NCBI RefSeq assembly: GCF_025175675.1
Contig: NZ_JANIOA010000026.1
Coordinates: forward strand, 1 to 63,549
DNA length: 63,549 nucleotides
From: Sedimenticola hydrogenitrophicus
GTDB taxonomy: Bacteria > Pseudomonadota > Gammaproteobacteria > Chromatiales > Chromatiaceae
Direction of reading: 5' to 3'
Below are positions 8,821-15,917 of the stretch, piece by piece. The position numbers were made by a program, and so were the translations under genes. Below the pieces are notes generated by a model, which had not been told where the DNA came from, did no database searches, and was given only the letters and a program-made list of their open reading frames with translations. How positions within the stretch are numbered: the first letter of the stretch is position 1; each line of letters begins with the position of its first letter.

Positions 8821-9088
8821 TGTTCCGTCAACGTGATAATTGCGAGTTCAGTGAGCTTGTCAGCGTTCATGGCAAGGCGCGCCTCGCCGGCAATGGTCGG
8901 CTTCCCTTGGCAAGAGGCGCAACGCCGTCCATGGACGCTGACAAGCTCACCCTTCGGGCGTCCCTGTGGCGTCCCGCAGCCGCGTTGCAGCGCTTGACAA
9001 GGGAACCAACCATTGCCTGCGCACTGCGCCTTGCTGCGCAACGCCACAGGGACGCTGAATCCGTAATTATCACGTTGACGGAGCACTA
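8818..9088. mobile_element. MITE-like element with 24-bp terminal inverted repeats (family 1)
   Basis: The ends 8818-8841 and 9065-9088 are inverted repeats with one mismatch (outer sequence TAGTGYTCCGTCAACG). The outermost TA on each side could be a TA target duplication, as made by IS630- or IS427-type transposases. Inside lie nested inverted repeats (8853-8872 with 8929-8948; 8959-8972 with 9041-9054) and two inverted copies of a core also present in family 2 elements. No transposase gene is inside. The left end provides the TAG stop of hyfG and the right end contains GGAG, 8 nt before the hyfI ATG. Confidence 0.8.
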
Positions 9089-9091
9089 ATC

Positions 9092-9613
9092 ATGTTGGGT
9101 ATGTTTAATAAGATTTTCCGCACCGGGCTGGTCACGGAGGAGCCGGCAACCGACGCGGAGATCGAGCAACTGGCCCCGGAGCTGAAACGGATGGTCGACA
9201 AGCAGTTTCGCGGCAGCCTGGCGATCCGCATGGTGGACGCCGGCTCCTGCAACGGCTGCGAACTGGAGATTCACGCCCTCAACAACCCCTACTACGCCAT
9301 CGAACGCTATGGCGTGCACTTCGTCGCCTCGCCCCGCCATGCCGATGCACTGCTGGTGACCGGCCCGGTGTCGCGTCACATGGAGGCGGCGCTGATCGCC
9401 ACCTACGAGGCGATGGCCAAACCGTGTTACGTCATCGCCAGCGGCGATTGCGCCTGCAACGGTGGCGAGTTCGGGGTCAATTACGCTTCCTGCGGAGCGG
9501 TCGAAAATGTACTGCCGGTTGATCTGAAGATCCCCGGCTGCCCCCCTTCGCCGGCCCAGTTGATCCGCGGGCTGTTAATCCTGATGGGACAACGGGAACC
9601 GGTGCAGCGCTAA
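9092..9613 (+). CDS. hyfI: NuoB/HyfI-type [4Fe-4S] small subunit, 173 aa
   Basis: Complex I 20-kDa / group 4 hydrogenase small-subunit family. The four ligands of the N2-type proximal cluster are kept: C53 and C56 (GSCNGCELE), C120 (SGDCAC) and C150 (PGCPPSP). Electron transfer to the large subunit interface is therefore still possible although the large subunit has lost its metal site. Full Hyf small subunits have a longer C-terminus; this one is NuoB-length. No HyfA or HyfH ferredoxin subunit follows, so the electron entry partner must be encoded elsewhere or be a soluble ferredoxin. Confidence 0.9.
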   Translation: MLGMFNKIFRTGLVTEEPATDAEIEQLAPELKRMVDKQFRGSLAIRMVDAGSCNGCELEIHALNNPYYAIERYGVHFVASPRHADALLVTGPVSRHMEAALIATYEAMAKPCYVIASGDCACNGGEFGVNYASCGAVENVLPVDLKIPGCPPSPAQLIRGLLILMGQREPVQR

Positions 9614-9785
9614 TCCTGATACCGCGGCCGGCGTGATTCACGTCACACTTATGGCAATCAGCGGTATATACTGTGCCCCTGCGTTCTTTCCGTCGACGGG
9701 TCAAAAACTACCAGTCGCTCGCTAAACGCTTGATTTACAAGCAATAAACAATCAGTAGTGATTGTTTCCGTTCAGGATCAACCGT

Positions 9786-11042
9786 ATGCCAGACCAGACC
9801 CAGGACAGCCTCTATTCGGATATCTTTTTTGCCCGGCAACCGATCTTCGACCGTGGCGGTTCGATCTGGGGATACGAGTTGTTGTATCGCAAGAGCGCCG
9901 ACTGCCGCACGGCGCAGATAGACGACTACGACCTGGCCACCGCCTGTGTCGCCACCGCCGGCCTGGTCTGCCCCGACACCGATTTCAAGCCCTCCAAGCG
10001 GATCTTCATCAACTACACCGAAAAACTGTTGCTTAACGGCGCCCCCAAGGGCCTGCCCCCCGGGGTGACCGTGGTCGAGGTGCTGGAATCGGTGACCGCC
10101 AGCCCCGAGGTAATCAAGGCGATTATCGAATTGAAACAGGAGGGCTACCTGATCGCCATTGACGATTTCCGCGGTGAAGCCAGCCTGTCGCTGTTGATGG
10201 AGTATGCCGATATCATCAAGATCGACCTGCTGGGTCTGGAGTTGGAGCAGATCGCCGCGCTGGTCGCACTGGTGCCGGATCGGGTGCTCACCCTGGCGGA
10301 GAAGGTCGAAGACCCGGCCCAAGTCCCCCATCTGCAGGAGATGGGGTTCGATCTGTTTCAGGGCTACTATTTTGCCCATCCCCAGACCATTTCCGGCAAG
10401 AAGCTGTCGGCCACCAGTTTCTCCAAGCTCAAGACCCTGACGTTACTGGAACAGCAAAATGCCACCCCCCAGGACTACACCCGGCTGATCGAACGCGATC
10501 CCAGTATCGCCTTCCGACTGCTGCGACTGCTCAATTCGGCGGCTTTCTGCTTTTCGGTGAAGATTAAATCGATCCAACACGCCATCTCCCTGCTGGGGAT
10601 GATGCGACTCAAATACTGGCTGCGGATGGTGGTGTTGTCGGATGTGGGGGCCCGCCAGGTCACCCCGGAGCTGTATCGCATGTCCATCGTGCGGGCACGT
10701 TTCTTCGAGCGGTTGCTCGCCGAAGACCCGGAGCGCAAAGCGCTGGAGTCGGACAGCCTGTTCCTGTTCGGCCTGCTGTCGCTGCTGGATGTGATGCTGG
10801 ATGTCGGCATGGACCAGTTGCTGCCGATTCTGTCGTTGCAAGAACCGCTGGCCCGGGGACTGGAATCCGGCCAGGGGCATTTCGGTCATTATTTGAAGCT
10901 GGCAATCGCCATTGAAACGGCCGACAGCGAGGCGATCAGCCGCCAGGCCCAGGTGTTGCGGATCGAGGAACACCTGATCTCAGGCGTCTGGCGCGAAGCG
11001 ATGCTGTGGGGCAATGAGGTCGAGCAACAGACCGAGGTCTAG
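9786..11042 (+). CDS. EAL and HDOD domain signalling protein, 418 aa
   Basis: The N-terminal half is a degenerate EAL-type domain (FFARQPIFDR, GYELLYR in place of a clean EAL motif, then LIAIDDF and IIKIDLLG). The C-terminal half, from about residue 200, is an HDOD domain (SIAFRLLRLLNSAAF and SIQHAISLLGM). Proteins with this order (YuxH/CdgJ type) usually bind or interfere with cyclic-di-GMP signalling or motility rather than hydrolysing it. The ATG at 9786 is preceded by AGGA and is preferred over an upstream TTG. It is monocistronic. Confidence 0.88.
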   Translation: MPDQTQDSLYSDIFFARQPIFDRGGSIWGYELLYRKSADCRTAQIDDYDLATACVATAGLVCPDTDFKPSKRIFINYTEKLLLNGAPKGLPPGVTVVEVLESVTASPEVIKAIIELKQEGYLIAIDDFRGEASLSLLMEYADIIKIDLLGLELEQIAALVALVPDRVLTLAEKVEDPAQVPHLQEMGFDLFQGYYFAHPQTISGKKLSATSFSKLKTLTLLEQQNATPQDYTRLIERDPSIAFRLLRLLNSAAFCFSVKIKSIQHAISLLGMMRLKYWLRMVVLSDVGARQVTPELYRMSIVRARFFERLLAEDPERKALESDSLFLFGLLSLLDVMLDVGMDQLLPILSLQEPLARGLESGQGHFGHYLKLAIAIETADSEAISRQAQVLRIEEHLISGVWREAMLWGNEVEQQTEV

Positions 11043-11423
11043 GCGGATAGCGTTTGTGAAGCCGCGAATGAACGCGAATGAACGCACATAGCGTAGCTTA
11101 TCCTGATCGAGGAGTAGCGGCTTTATCCAGCCACGGCACTTGCCGGCGATGTAGGATGCCGGTGAGGCACGAACCGCATCAGGCCATACCGCAAATGATG
11201 CGGTTCGCAAGCTCACCGGCATCCTACACCTGTTATTTCTATCTTGGGCATTGTGGTTTGTAGTCCGTAGATGTAAGCCTTGGATTTCAATGGGCGTATC
11301 CGCGTTCATTTGCGTTTATTCGCGGCTAAAAATATAAAGAATAGACTCAATTATAAATCACCAGATGAGCCACAAAAATAATCTGGTAAATAAAGCTGTA
11401 GTTCACTTGGAGGAAAACAACAC
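11043..11423. repeat. intergenic region with palindromic repeat
   Basis: No gene is seen. A long inverted repeat spans 11151-11227 (outer arms GTAGGATGCC and GGCATCCTAC; inner arms CGAACCGCATC and GATGCGGTTCG). A second copy lies at 25622-25701 upstream of thiL. Short direct repeats of the GAATGAACGC type flank it at about 11066-11092 and 11301-11325. Such structures often fold into stable RNA hairpins; here one could end transcription from the EAL/HDOD gene. Confidence 0.6.
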
Positions 11424-12308
11424 ATGAGAACCATCATCATCGGTGCGGTACTGCTCGCCCTGAGCCTGAATCTCGCGGCGCAGGAATATACTCCCGCCCA
11501 AAACCCCGTCGGCCCCGAAAGCTGGTGGTGGGATGAGCAGTGGTGGGAGGAAGGTCAGATCCCCAATCCCGATAACCACCCGGTGCGGGTCGAATGGAGC
11601 GAATACCCCAGCGGCGATGTCACGGTCCCCGCCCTGGTCGCCCGCCCGGATGACGACCGGCCCTATCCCGCCGTGCTCTACCAACACGGGCGGCGCGGCC
11701 TGGATGAACTGGTGCAGCGCCAGGTCAAGCGCATCGCCGCGCGCGGCTTCGTGGTGTTGGCGCCGGACGTCTACAGCGCCCACTTCATCGAGAAGCTGCC
11801 GATCGAGCACGATTATGTTGTGGAACAGGATGTGAGCCTCGGCCTCGACCAGCTGCTGGCGCGCCCCGACGTCTCCACCCGCCGGGCCTGTCTGGTGTCG
11901 CACACCCGCGGCGGCTACATGACCCTGAAAGCAGCCACCACCCACAAGCGACAGTCGGATGCGGCCGCCTGCTATGTCGCCTGGTATCCCCACTTGCAGG
12001 ATCCCAACGCCCCGGAACCGATGCAGGTCTATCGCTACGCACCGGAGATCGACCAATTGCTGTTGCCGACCATGATCTTCATCGGCGAGCAGGAGCAGTA
12101 CCAGCGCCGCCGCAGTATTGAAACGGCCGTCACCTCGATGCAGGCGGCGGGACGCCAGGTACAGCTTGTTGTCTATCCGGGTGTCGGTCGCGGGTTCGAT
12201 TTCCGCCCGCCCCATGTACGCACCCTGGCCGATGACCTGGCTTCTCAGGACGCCGTGCAACGGGCGGCGCGGTTCATGCGCCGGACGCTCAAAACATACG
12301 CCAAGTAA
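11424..12308 (+). CDS. exported dienelactone hydrolase-like alpha/beta hydrolase, 294 aa
   Basis: A signal peptide (residues 1-19, ending NLAAQ) and a Trp-rich N-terminal segment precede an alpha/beta hydrolase core. The strand-turn VLYQHGRRG carries the oxyanion region, and VVLAPDVYS is typical of dienelactone hydrolases. At the nucleophile elbow the family usually has G-x-C/S-x-G-G; here the residues are SHTRGG (159-164), placing Thr161 where Cys or Ser is expected. Either the catalytic residue has changed or the protein is no longer an esterase. A good ribosome site (GGAGG) precedes the ATG. Confidence 0.75.
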   Translation: MRTIIIGAVLLALSLNLAAQEYTPAQNPVGPESWWWDEQWWEEGQIPNPDNHPVRVEWSEYPSGDVTVPALVARPDDDRPYPAVLYQHGRRGLDELVQRQVKRIAARGFVVLAPDVYSAHFIEKLPIEHDYVVEQDVSLGLDQLLARPDVSTRRACLVSHTRGGYMTLKAATTHKRQSDAAACYVAWYPHLQDPNAPEPMQVYRYAPEIDQLLLPTMIFIGEQEQYQRRRSIETAVTSMQAAGRQVQLVVYPGVGRGFDFRPPHVRTLADDLASQDAVQRAARFMRRTLKTYAK

Positions 12309-12471
12309 CTGTATTTCAATACTTTTTATTGAAAGCAACCCGAACCCACTGAATTTTTTCAGCCACCGTGGTTCTATATTTATATGGACGGGGCGGCCTA
12401 TTATGACTGCCCCCTGCGATTTGGACACCCGGACATAATCGGGTTAGAGATAGGCAGCGGAGGAGGTCTTT

Positions 12472-12705
12472 ATGTTTCGACTCAGCATGATTTTGCTTTT
12501 GACGACGGCACTTGTGGGACTCGGCCCGAGCGCCTGCTCGACAAAAGAGGTGGTCGGCGGGGCGGCGATTGGCGGCGCAGCCTATGAATACTCGAACAAG
12601 CGCGCCATGGACGAACTCAAGGAGGACTACCAGTCCGGACGCATCAGCAACGACGAGTATCAGCGGCGTAAAAACGAGATCGAGGGGCGCTCAGTAATCT
12701 ACTGA
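12472..12705 (+). CDS. small lipoprotein, 77 aa
   Basis: The first 22 residues form a lipoprotein signal with lipobox GPSAC, so the mature protein would start at Cys22 and be lipidated. A glycine-rich segment (GGAAIGGAA) follows, and the last 30 residues (LKEDYQSGRISNDEYQRRK) resemble a short SHOCT-like helix pair. The ribosome site is AGGAGG. Proteins of this kind are common in Gammaproteobacteria but have no defined role. Confidence 0.75.
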   Translation: MFRLSMILLLTTALVGLGPSACSTKEVVGGAAIGGAAYEYSNKRAMDELKEDYQSGRISNDEYQRRKNEIEGRSVIY

Positions 12706-12910
12706 ATCTACTGACAATAGCCCGCAACAACACCCGTCCAGGGTTACGACAGCGTGAAGCCGCTGCCATCCGAACCTGAACTGTCCGGTTAGCCGCGACA
12801 ACGGGAACGGGGCAGCGGTGGTGCGCCGCTTTAATTGCCCGCTGACTGGCGACGGAGTGGCCGACACCACCGGAAGATTCCGTTACGAAAGCCGTATCCA
12901 GGAGTGTGCC

Positions 12911-12970
12911 ATGCAACGGGGATATGATGTGGTGATCGCCGGCGGGTCACTGACCGTGCGGCTCGGGCGA
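12911..12970 (+). pseudogene. possible 5' stub of an FAD-dependent oxidoreductase
   Basis: After AGGAG and an 8-nt gap there is an ATG followed by MQRGYDVVIAGGSLT, which is the start of a Rossmann dinucleotide-binding domain (DVVIxGGxxxG) as seen in flavin oxidoreductases. Similarity stops after about 15 residues, where the 3' end of the convergent GntR gene begins. It is read as the remains of a gene cut off at a deletion or insertion junction. The match is short, so chance cannot be excluded. Confidence 0.35.
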
Positions 12971-13645
12971 GGCAGGCAGGATACCGGTCCGCCTGGCCGC
13001 TTCCACCAGATGGCTGTACATCAATTCGGCGGCGCTGTCGGCATCGCCGCGGATCATGGCGTTGAGGATCTGCCCATGCTCCTGCCAGACCTTGATCGAC
13101 ATGCCCGGATGGCGCAGGACCTCGCCCATGGCGCGGCGCAGGTGCAGCCAGTATAGGCGCATCGTCTCGCTGATGATCTGATTGCCGGACAGGTCATAGA
13201 TGAAGGAGTGGAAATCCATGTCCGCCTGCAGGCAGGCCCCGGCATCGCCGGCCATCGCCCTGTTGCGGCCATGCTCCACCAGCGACTGGCCCTGCACGAT
13301 CAATTGCGGCGTGAGCCTGCGGGTGGCCAGGCGCACCGCGAGCGGTTCCACCGCCGAGCGGAACTCGTAGATTTCGCGGAAAAACGACGCACCGACCTCG
13401 CTTACCATCAACCCGCGTTTCCCGGTCTGCACCAGAAAACCCTGTGCCTTGAGCAACACCAGCGCATGGGTCACCGGTTGCCGCGACACATCGAGCCGCG
13501 CCGCAATGTCTTCCTGGGTCAGCCTCTCGCCGGGTTTGAACATGCCGTTGCAAATCGCGTCGAGGATCACCTCATAGGTCTGATCGACCAGGTTTTTGGC
13601 GGGTTTTAGCGATTCCAATTCCGATCTCCCATACTGAGACAGCAT
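12947..13645 (-). CDS. GntR-family (FadR/FCD type) transcriptional regulator, 232 aa
   Basis: The N-terminal winged helix (residues 15-80, with GERLTQEDIAARLDVSRQPV) is of the GntR type. The C-terminal FCD domain (about 90-220) keeps the acidic and histidine residues that bind metal and carboxylate ligands (ADMDFHSF, QEHGQILNAM, MYSHLVEAA). It is divergent from the 2-hydroxyisobutyryl-CoA mutase operon and is its likely regulator, probably sensing 2-hydroxyisobutyrate or a related acid. A perfect 14-bp palindrome at the operon promoter (14015-14028) is a candidate binding site. Confidence 0.85.
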   Translation of the reverse strand: MLSQYGRSELESLKPAKNLVDQTYEVILDAICNGMFKPGERLTQEDIAARLDVSRQPVTHALVLLKAQGFLVQTGKRGLMVSEVGASFFREIYEFRSAVEPLAVRLATRRLTPQLIVQGQSLVEHGRNRAMAGDAGACLQADMDFHSFIYDLSGNQIISETMRLYWLHLRRAMGEVLRHPGMSIKVWQEHGQILNAMIRGDADSAAELMYSHLVEAARRTGILPASPEPHGQ

Positions 13646-13658
13646 ACAAACATTTCCA

Positions 13659-13960
13659 GTAACTACTCACCCGGTCTGTAAGTGATTGGCCTGCCTTGTT
13701 GGCCGATCTTGATGGCGCCTCGAATCCGGCCCCGTTTTCAGATTCAAGCCTGCCCTTGTTTGAGCGAAGCGAGTTTGGGCAGGCGCTGAAAATGGGGCCT
13801 GATTCGAGGAGATAAGCCATCGTGTGAGGCCGGCAAGGCAGGCCAATCACTCCGTGAGCATTGGCGAGGAGTGGTACATGAATGTACCCGTTTACGGACC
13901 TGAGGATGGCATGCGCCTACCGGCTTATCCACCCTACATCCATACCCCGTGAGTAGTTAC
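13659..13960. mobile_element. MITE-like palindromic element, family 3, copy 1
   Basis: Ends GTAACTACTCAC (13659) and GTGAGTAGTTAC (13960) are inverted repeats. Positions 13659-13851 closely match the element at 42241-42448, including an internal palindrome built on GCCTGCCCTTGTTTGAG. This copy carries about 100 extra bases near its right end. It lies in the GntR-hcmB intergenic region, upstream of the hcmB promoter, and so probably separates the GntR start from the operon promoter. No coding capacity is seen. Confidence 0.75.
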
Positions 13961-13982
13961 CATTCCCATATTTATTGGCACA

Positions 13983-14028
13983 TTGACAGAGTAGCAACTG
14001 ATTCCTATTCTGTATACTGAATTCAGTA
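13983..14028 (+). promoter_or_regulatory. sigma-70 promoter and 14-bp palindromic operator of the hcm operon
   Basis: A consensus -35 box TTGACA (13983-13988) is followed after 17 bp by TATTCT (14006-14011). The perfect palindrome TACTGAATTCAGTA (14015-14028) lies where transcription would begin, a position typical for a repressor operator. The neighbouring divergent GntR/FCD protein is the obvious candidate to bind it. A strong ribosome site (GGAGGAGAAGG) follows before the hcmB ATG at 14059. Confidence 0.6.
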
Positions 14029-14058
14029 CTCTGTATTCGCTTATGGAGGAGAAGGGAC

Positions 14059-14472
14059 ATGACTGAAACAGGGCCGATCCGGATGCTGTTGGCAAAGGTG
14101 GGGCTGGACGGACATGACCGGGGCGTGAAAGTGGTCGCCCGGGCACTCCGGGATGCCGGGATGGACGTGATCTATTCGGGCCTGCACCGCACCCCCGAGG
14201 AGGTGGTCACCGCCGCGGTGCAGGAGGATGTGGACGTGTTGGGCGTCAGCCTGCTTTCGGGCACGCAGCTGACGGTGTTTCCCAGGATCTTCGCCCTGCT
14301 CGGCCAGTACGGGGCAGGGGATATGATCGTCGTGGCCGGCGGGGTGATGCCCGATGAGGATGTGGCCGCCATCAAGGCGATGGGGGTACGCGCCGTGCTG
14401 CTGCAGGACACCCCGCCCGAAACCATTGTCACCACGTTGCGCCGGCTGGTGGCCGAGCGCGGCGCACGCTGA
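14059..14472 (+). CDS. hcmB: 2-hydroxyisobutyryl-CoA mutase, cobalamin-binding small subunit, 137 aa
   Basis: A stand-alone B12-binding domain. It has the base-off ligand motif DxHxxG (D17-G22, with His19 as the cobalt ligand), the second motif GVSLLSG (62-68), and the third GG pair at 94-95. Length and sequence flow agree with HcmB of Aquincola tertiaricarbonis as I recall it (about 136 aa). It forms the heterotetramer with HcmA. It is the first gene of the operon behind a sigma-70 promoter. By itself it could equally serve a methylmalonyl-CoA mutase; the assignment follows from hcmA. Confidence 0.85.
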   Translation: MTETGPIRMLLAKVGLDGHDRGVKVVARALRDAGMDVIYSGLHRTPEEVVTAAVQEDVDVLGVSLLSGTQLTVFPRIFALLGQYGAGDMIVVAGGVMPDEDVAAIKAMGVRAVLLQDTPPETIVTTLRRLVAERGAR

Positions 14473-14483
14473 GGGTGGTCGCC

Positions 14484-15917
14484 ATGGAATCCTGGTCTTT
14501 CCCGCCCGCCTACAATGCCTCCTATCTCCCCCCGGAGAACAGCCGCTACTGGTTCCCCCGGCGCGAGACCATGCCCGCCGCCGAGCGCGAGGTGGCGATC
14601 CTCGGGCGGCTGCAACAGGTGTGCCGCTACGCCTGGGAGCACGCGCCCTTCTACCGCCGCCTGTGGGACGAGGCCGGGTTTCACCCCGACCATCTGCGCA
14701 GCCTGGAGGATTTCGAAACCCGGGTCCCGGTGGTCACCAAGCAGGACCTGCGGGAATCGCAGGCCACCCACCCGCCCTTCGGCGATTACCTCTGCATCCC
14801 CGATTCCGGGATATTCCATATCCACGGCACCAGCGGCACCACCGGGCGCCCCACCACGTTCGCCATCGGCCGCGCCGACTGGCAGGCGATCGCCAATGCC
14901 CATGCACGGGTCATGTGGGCGATGGGGGTGCGCCCGGGCGATACGCTCTGCATCGCCGCGATCTTCAGCCTCTACATGGGTAGCTGGGGTGCCCTGGCGG
15001 GCGCGGAGCGGTTGGGCGCGAAGGCGTTTCCGTTCGGTGCCGGGGCGGCTGGCATGACCGCCCGTTGCGCGCAATGGCTCGATGCGCTGAAGCCGACCGG
15101 TTTTTACGGCACACCCACCTATGCCTTGCATCTGGCGCAGACGGCCAGTGACGAGGGACTGGACCCGCGCGACTTCGGTCTGCGCTACATGATCTTCTCC
15201 GGCGAGCCCGGGGCCTCCATCCCCAGCGTGCGCCAGCGGCTCGAAGCACTGTACGGCGCCAGGGTGTTCGATTCTGGATCGATGGCGGAGATAACGCCCT
15301 GGATGAATGTCGCCGGGTCGGCGGAAACAGCGGGGATGCTCTGCTGGCAGGATGTGGTCTATACCGAGGTCTGCGACCCGAAATCCCTGACCCGGGTCCC
15401 CTATGGCCAGCGCGGCACCCCGGTCTATACCCACCTCGAACGCACCTCGCAACCCATGATCCGTCTGCTGTCGGGTGACCTGACGCAGTGGGTCGATGGG
15501 GAGACCCCCTGTGGCCGCACCTACCCGCATCTGCCGAACGGCATTTTCGGCCGCATCGACGACATGTTCACGATCCGCGGTGAAAACGTCTATCCGAGCG
15601 AGATCGATGCGGCGCTCAATGAGACGCCGGGGTACGGCGGCGAACATCGCATCATCATCACCCGCGATGCCACCATGGACGAGCTGTTGCTGCAGGTCGA
15701 ATATGCCGGCGACATCGCCGCCGATCCCGCCGGGGCCGAGGCATTCCGCCAGGATGTGGCACGTCGGGTGCGGAAACTCCTGGGGCTGCGTACCCTCTCC
15801 GAGGTGATGCCGCAGGGCTCGCTGCCACGCACCGATTTCAAGGCCCGTCGGGTGATCGACGACCGCGCCATGTTCCACGAGGTGCGGACCCAGGCCGGGA
15901 CGGGAAGCGCCCCATGA
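14484..15917 (+). CDS. acyl-CoA ligase of the PaaK type, probable 2-hydroxyisobutyrate-CoA ligase, 477 aa
   Basis: Adenylate-forming enzyme of the phenylacetate-CoA ligase branch. The AMP-binding P-loop HGTSGTTGRPT is at about residue 115, and YGTPTYALHLA and the C-terminal hinge GRIDDMFTIRGENVYPSEI are both present. Placed between hcmB and the mutase GTPase, it most likely activates 2-hydroxyisobutyrate, or a close analogue, to its CoA ester at the cost of ATP. The ATG at 14484 has GAGGG 8 nt upstream; a GTG at 14475 is also possible. The substrate is inferred from context. Confidence 0.8.
   Translation: MESWSFPPAYNASYLPPENSRYWFPRRETMPAAEREVAILGRLQQVCRYAWEHAPFYRRLWDEAGFHPDHLRSLEDFETRVPVVTKQDLRESQATHPPFGDYLCIPDSGIFHIHGTSGTTGRPTTFAIGRADWQAIANAHARVMWAMGVRPGDTLCIAAIFSLYMGSWGALAGAERLGAKAFPFGAGAAGMTARCAQWLDALKPTGFYGTPTYALHLAQTASDEGLDPRDFGLRYMIFSGEPGASIPSVRQRLEALYGARVFDSGSMAEITPWMNVAGSAETAGMLCWQDVVYTEVCDPKSLTRVPYGQRGTPVYTHLERTSQPMIRLLSGDLTQWVDGETPCGRTYPHLPNGIFGRIDDMFTIRGENVYPSEIDAALNETPGYGGEHRIIITRDATMDELLLQVEYAGDIAADPAGAEAFRQDVARRVRKLLGLRTLSEVMPQGSLPRTDFKARRVIDDRAMFHEVRTQAGTGSAP

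Noticed and set aside
7246-9613. Active formate hydrogenlyase or hydrogenase 4
   Set aside because: The four [NiFe] cysteines are missing and there is no formate dehydrogenase, ferredoxin subunit or maturation protease gene nearby.
14172-15878. 568-codon minus-strand frame opposite hcmB and the CoA ligase
   Set aside because: Shadow of the ligase gene; no recognisable motifs.
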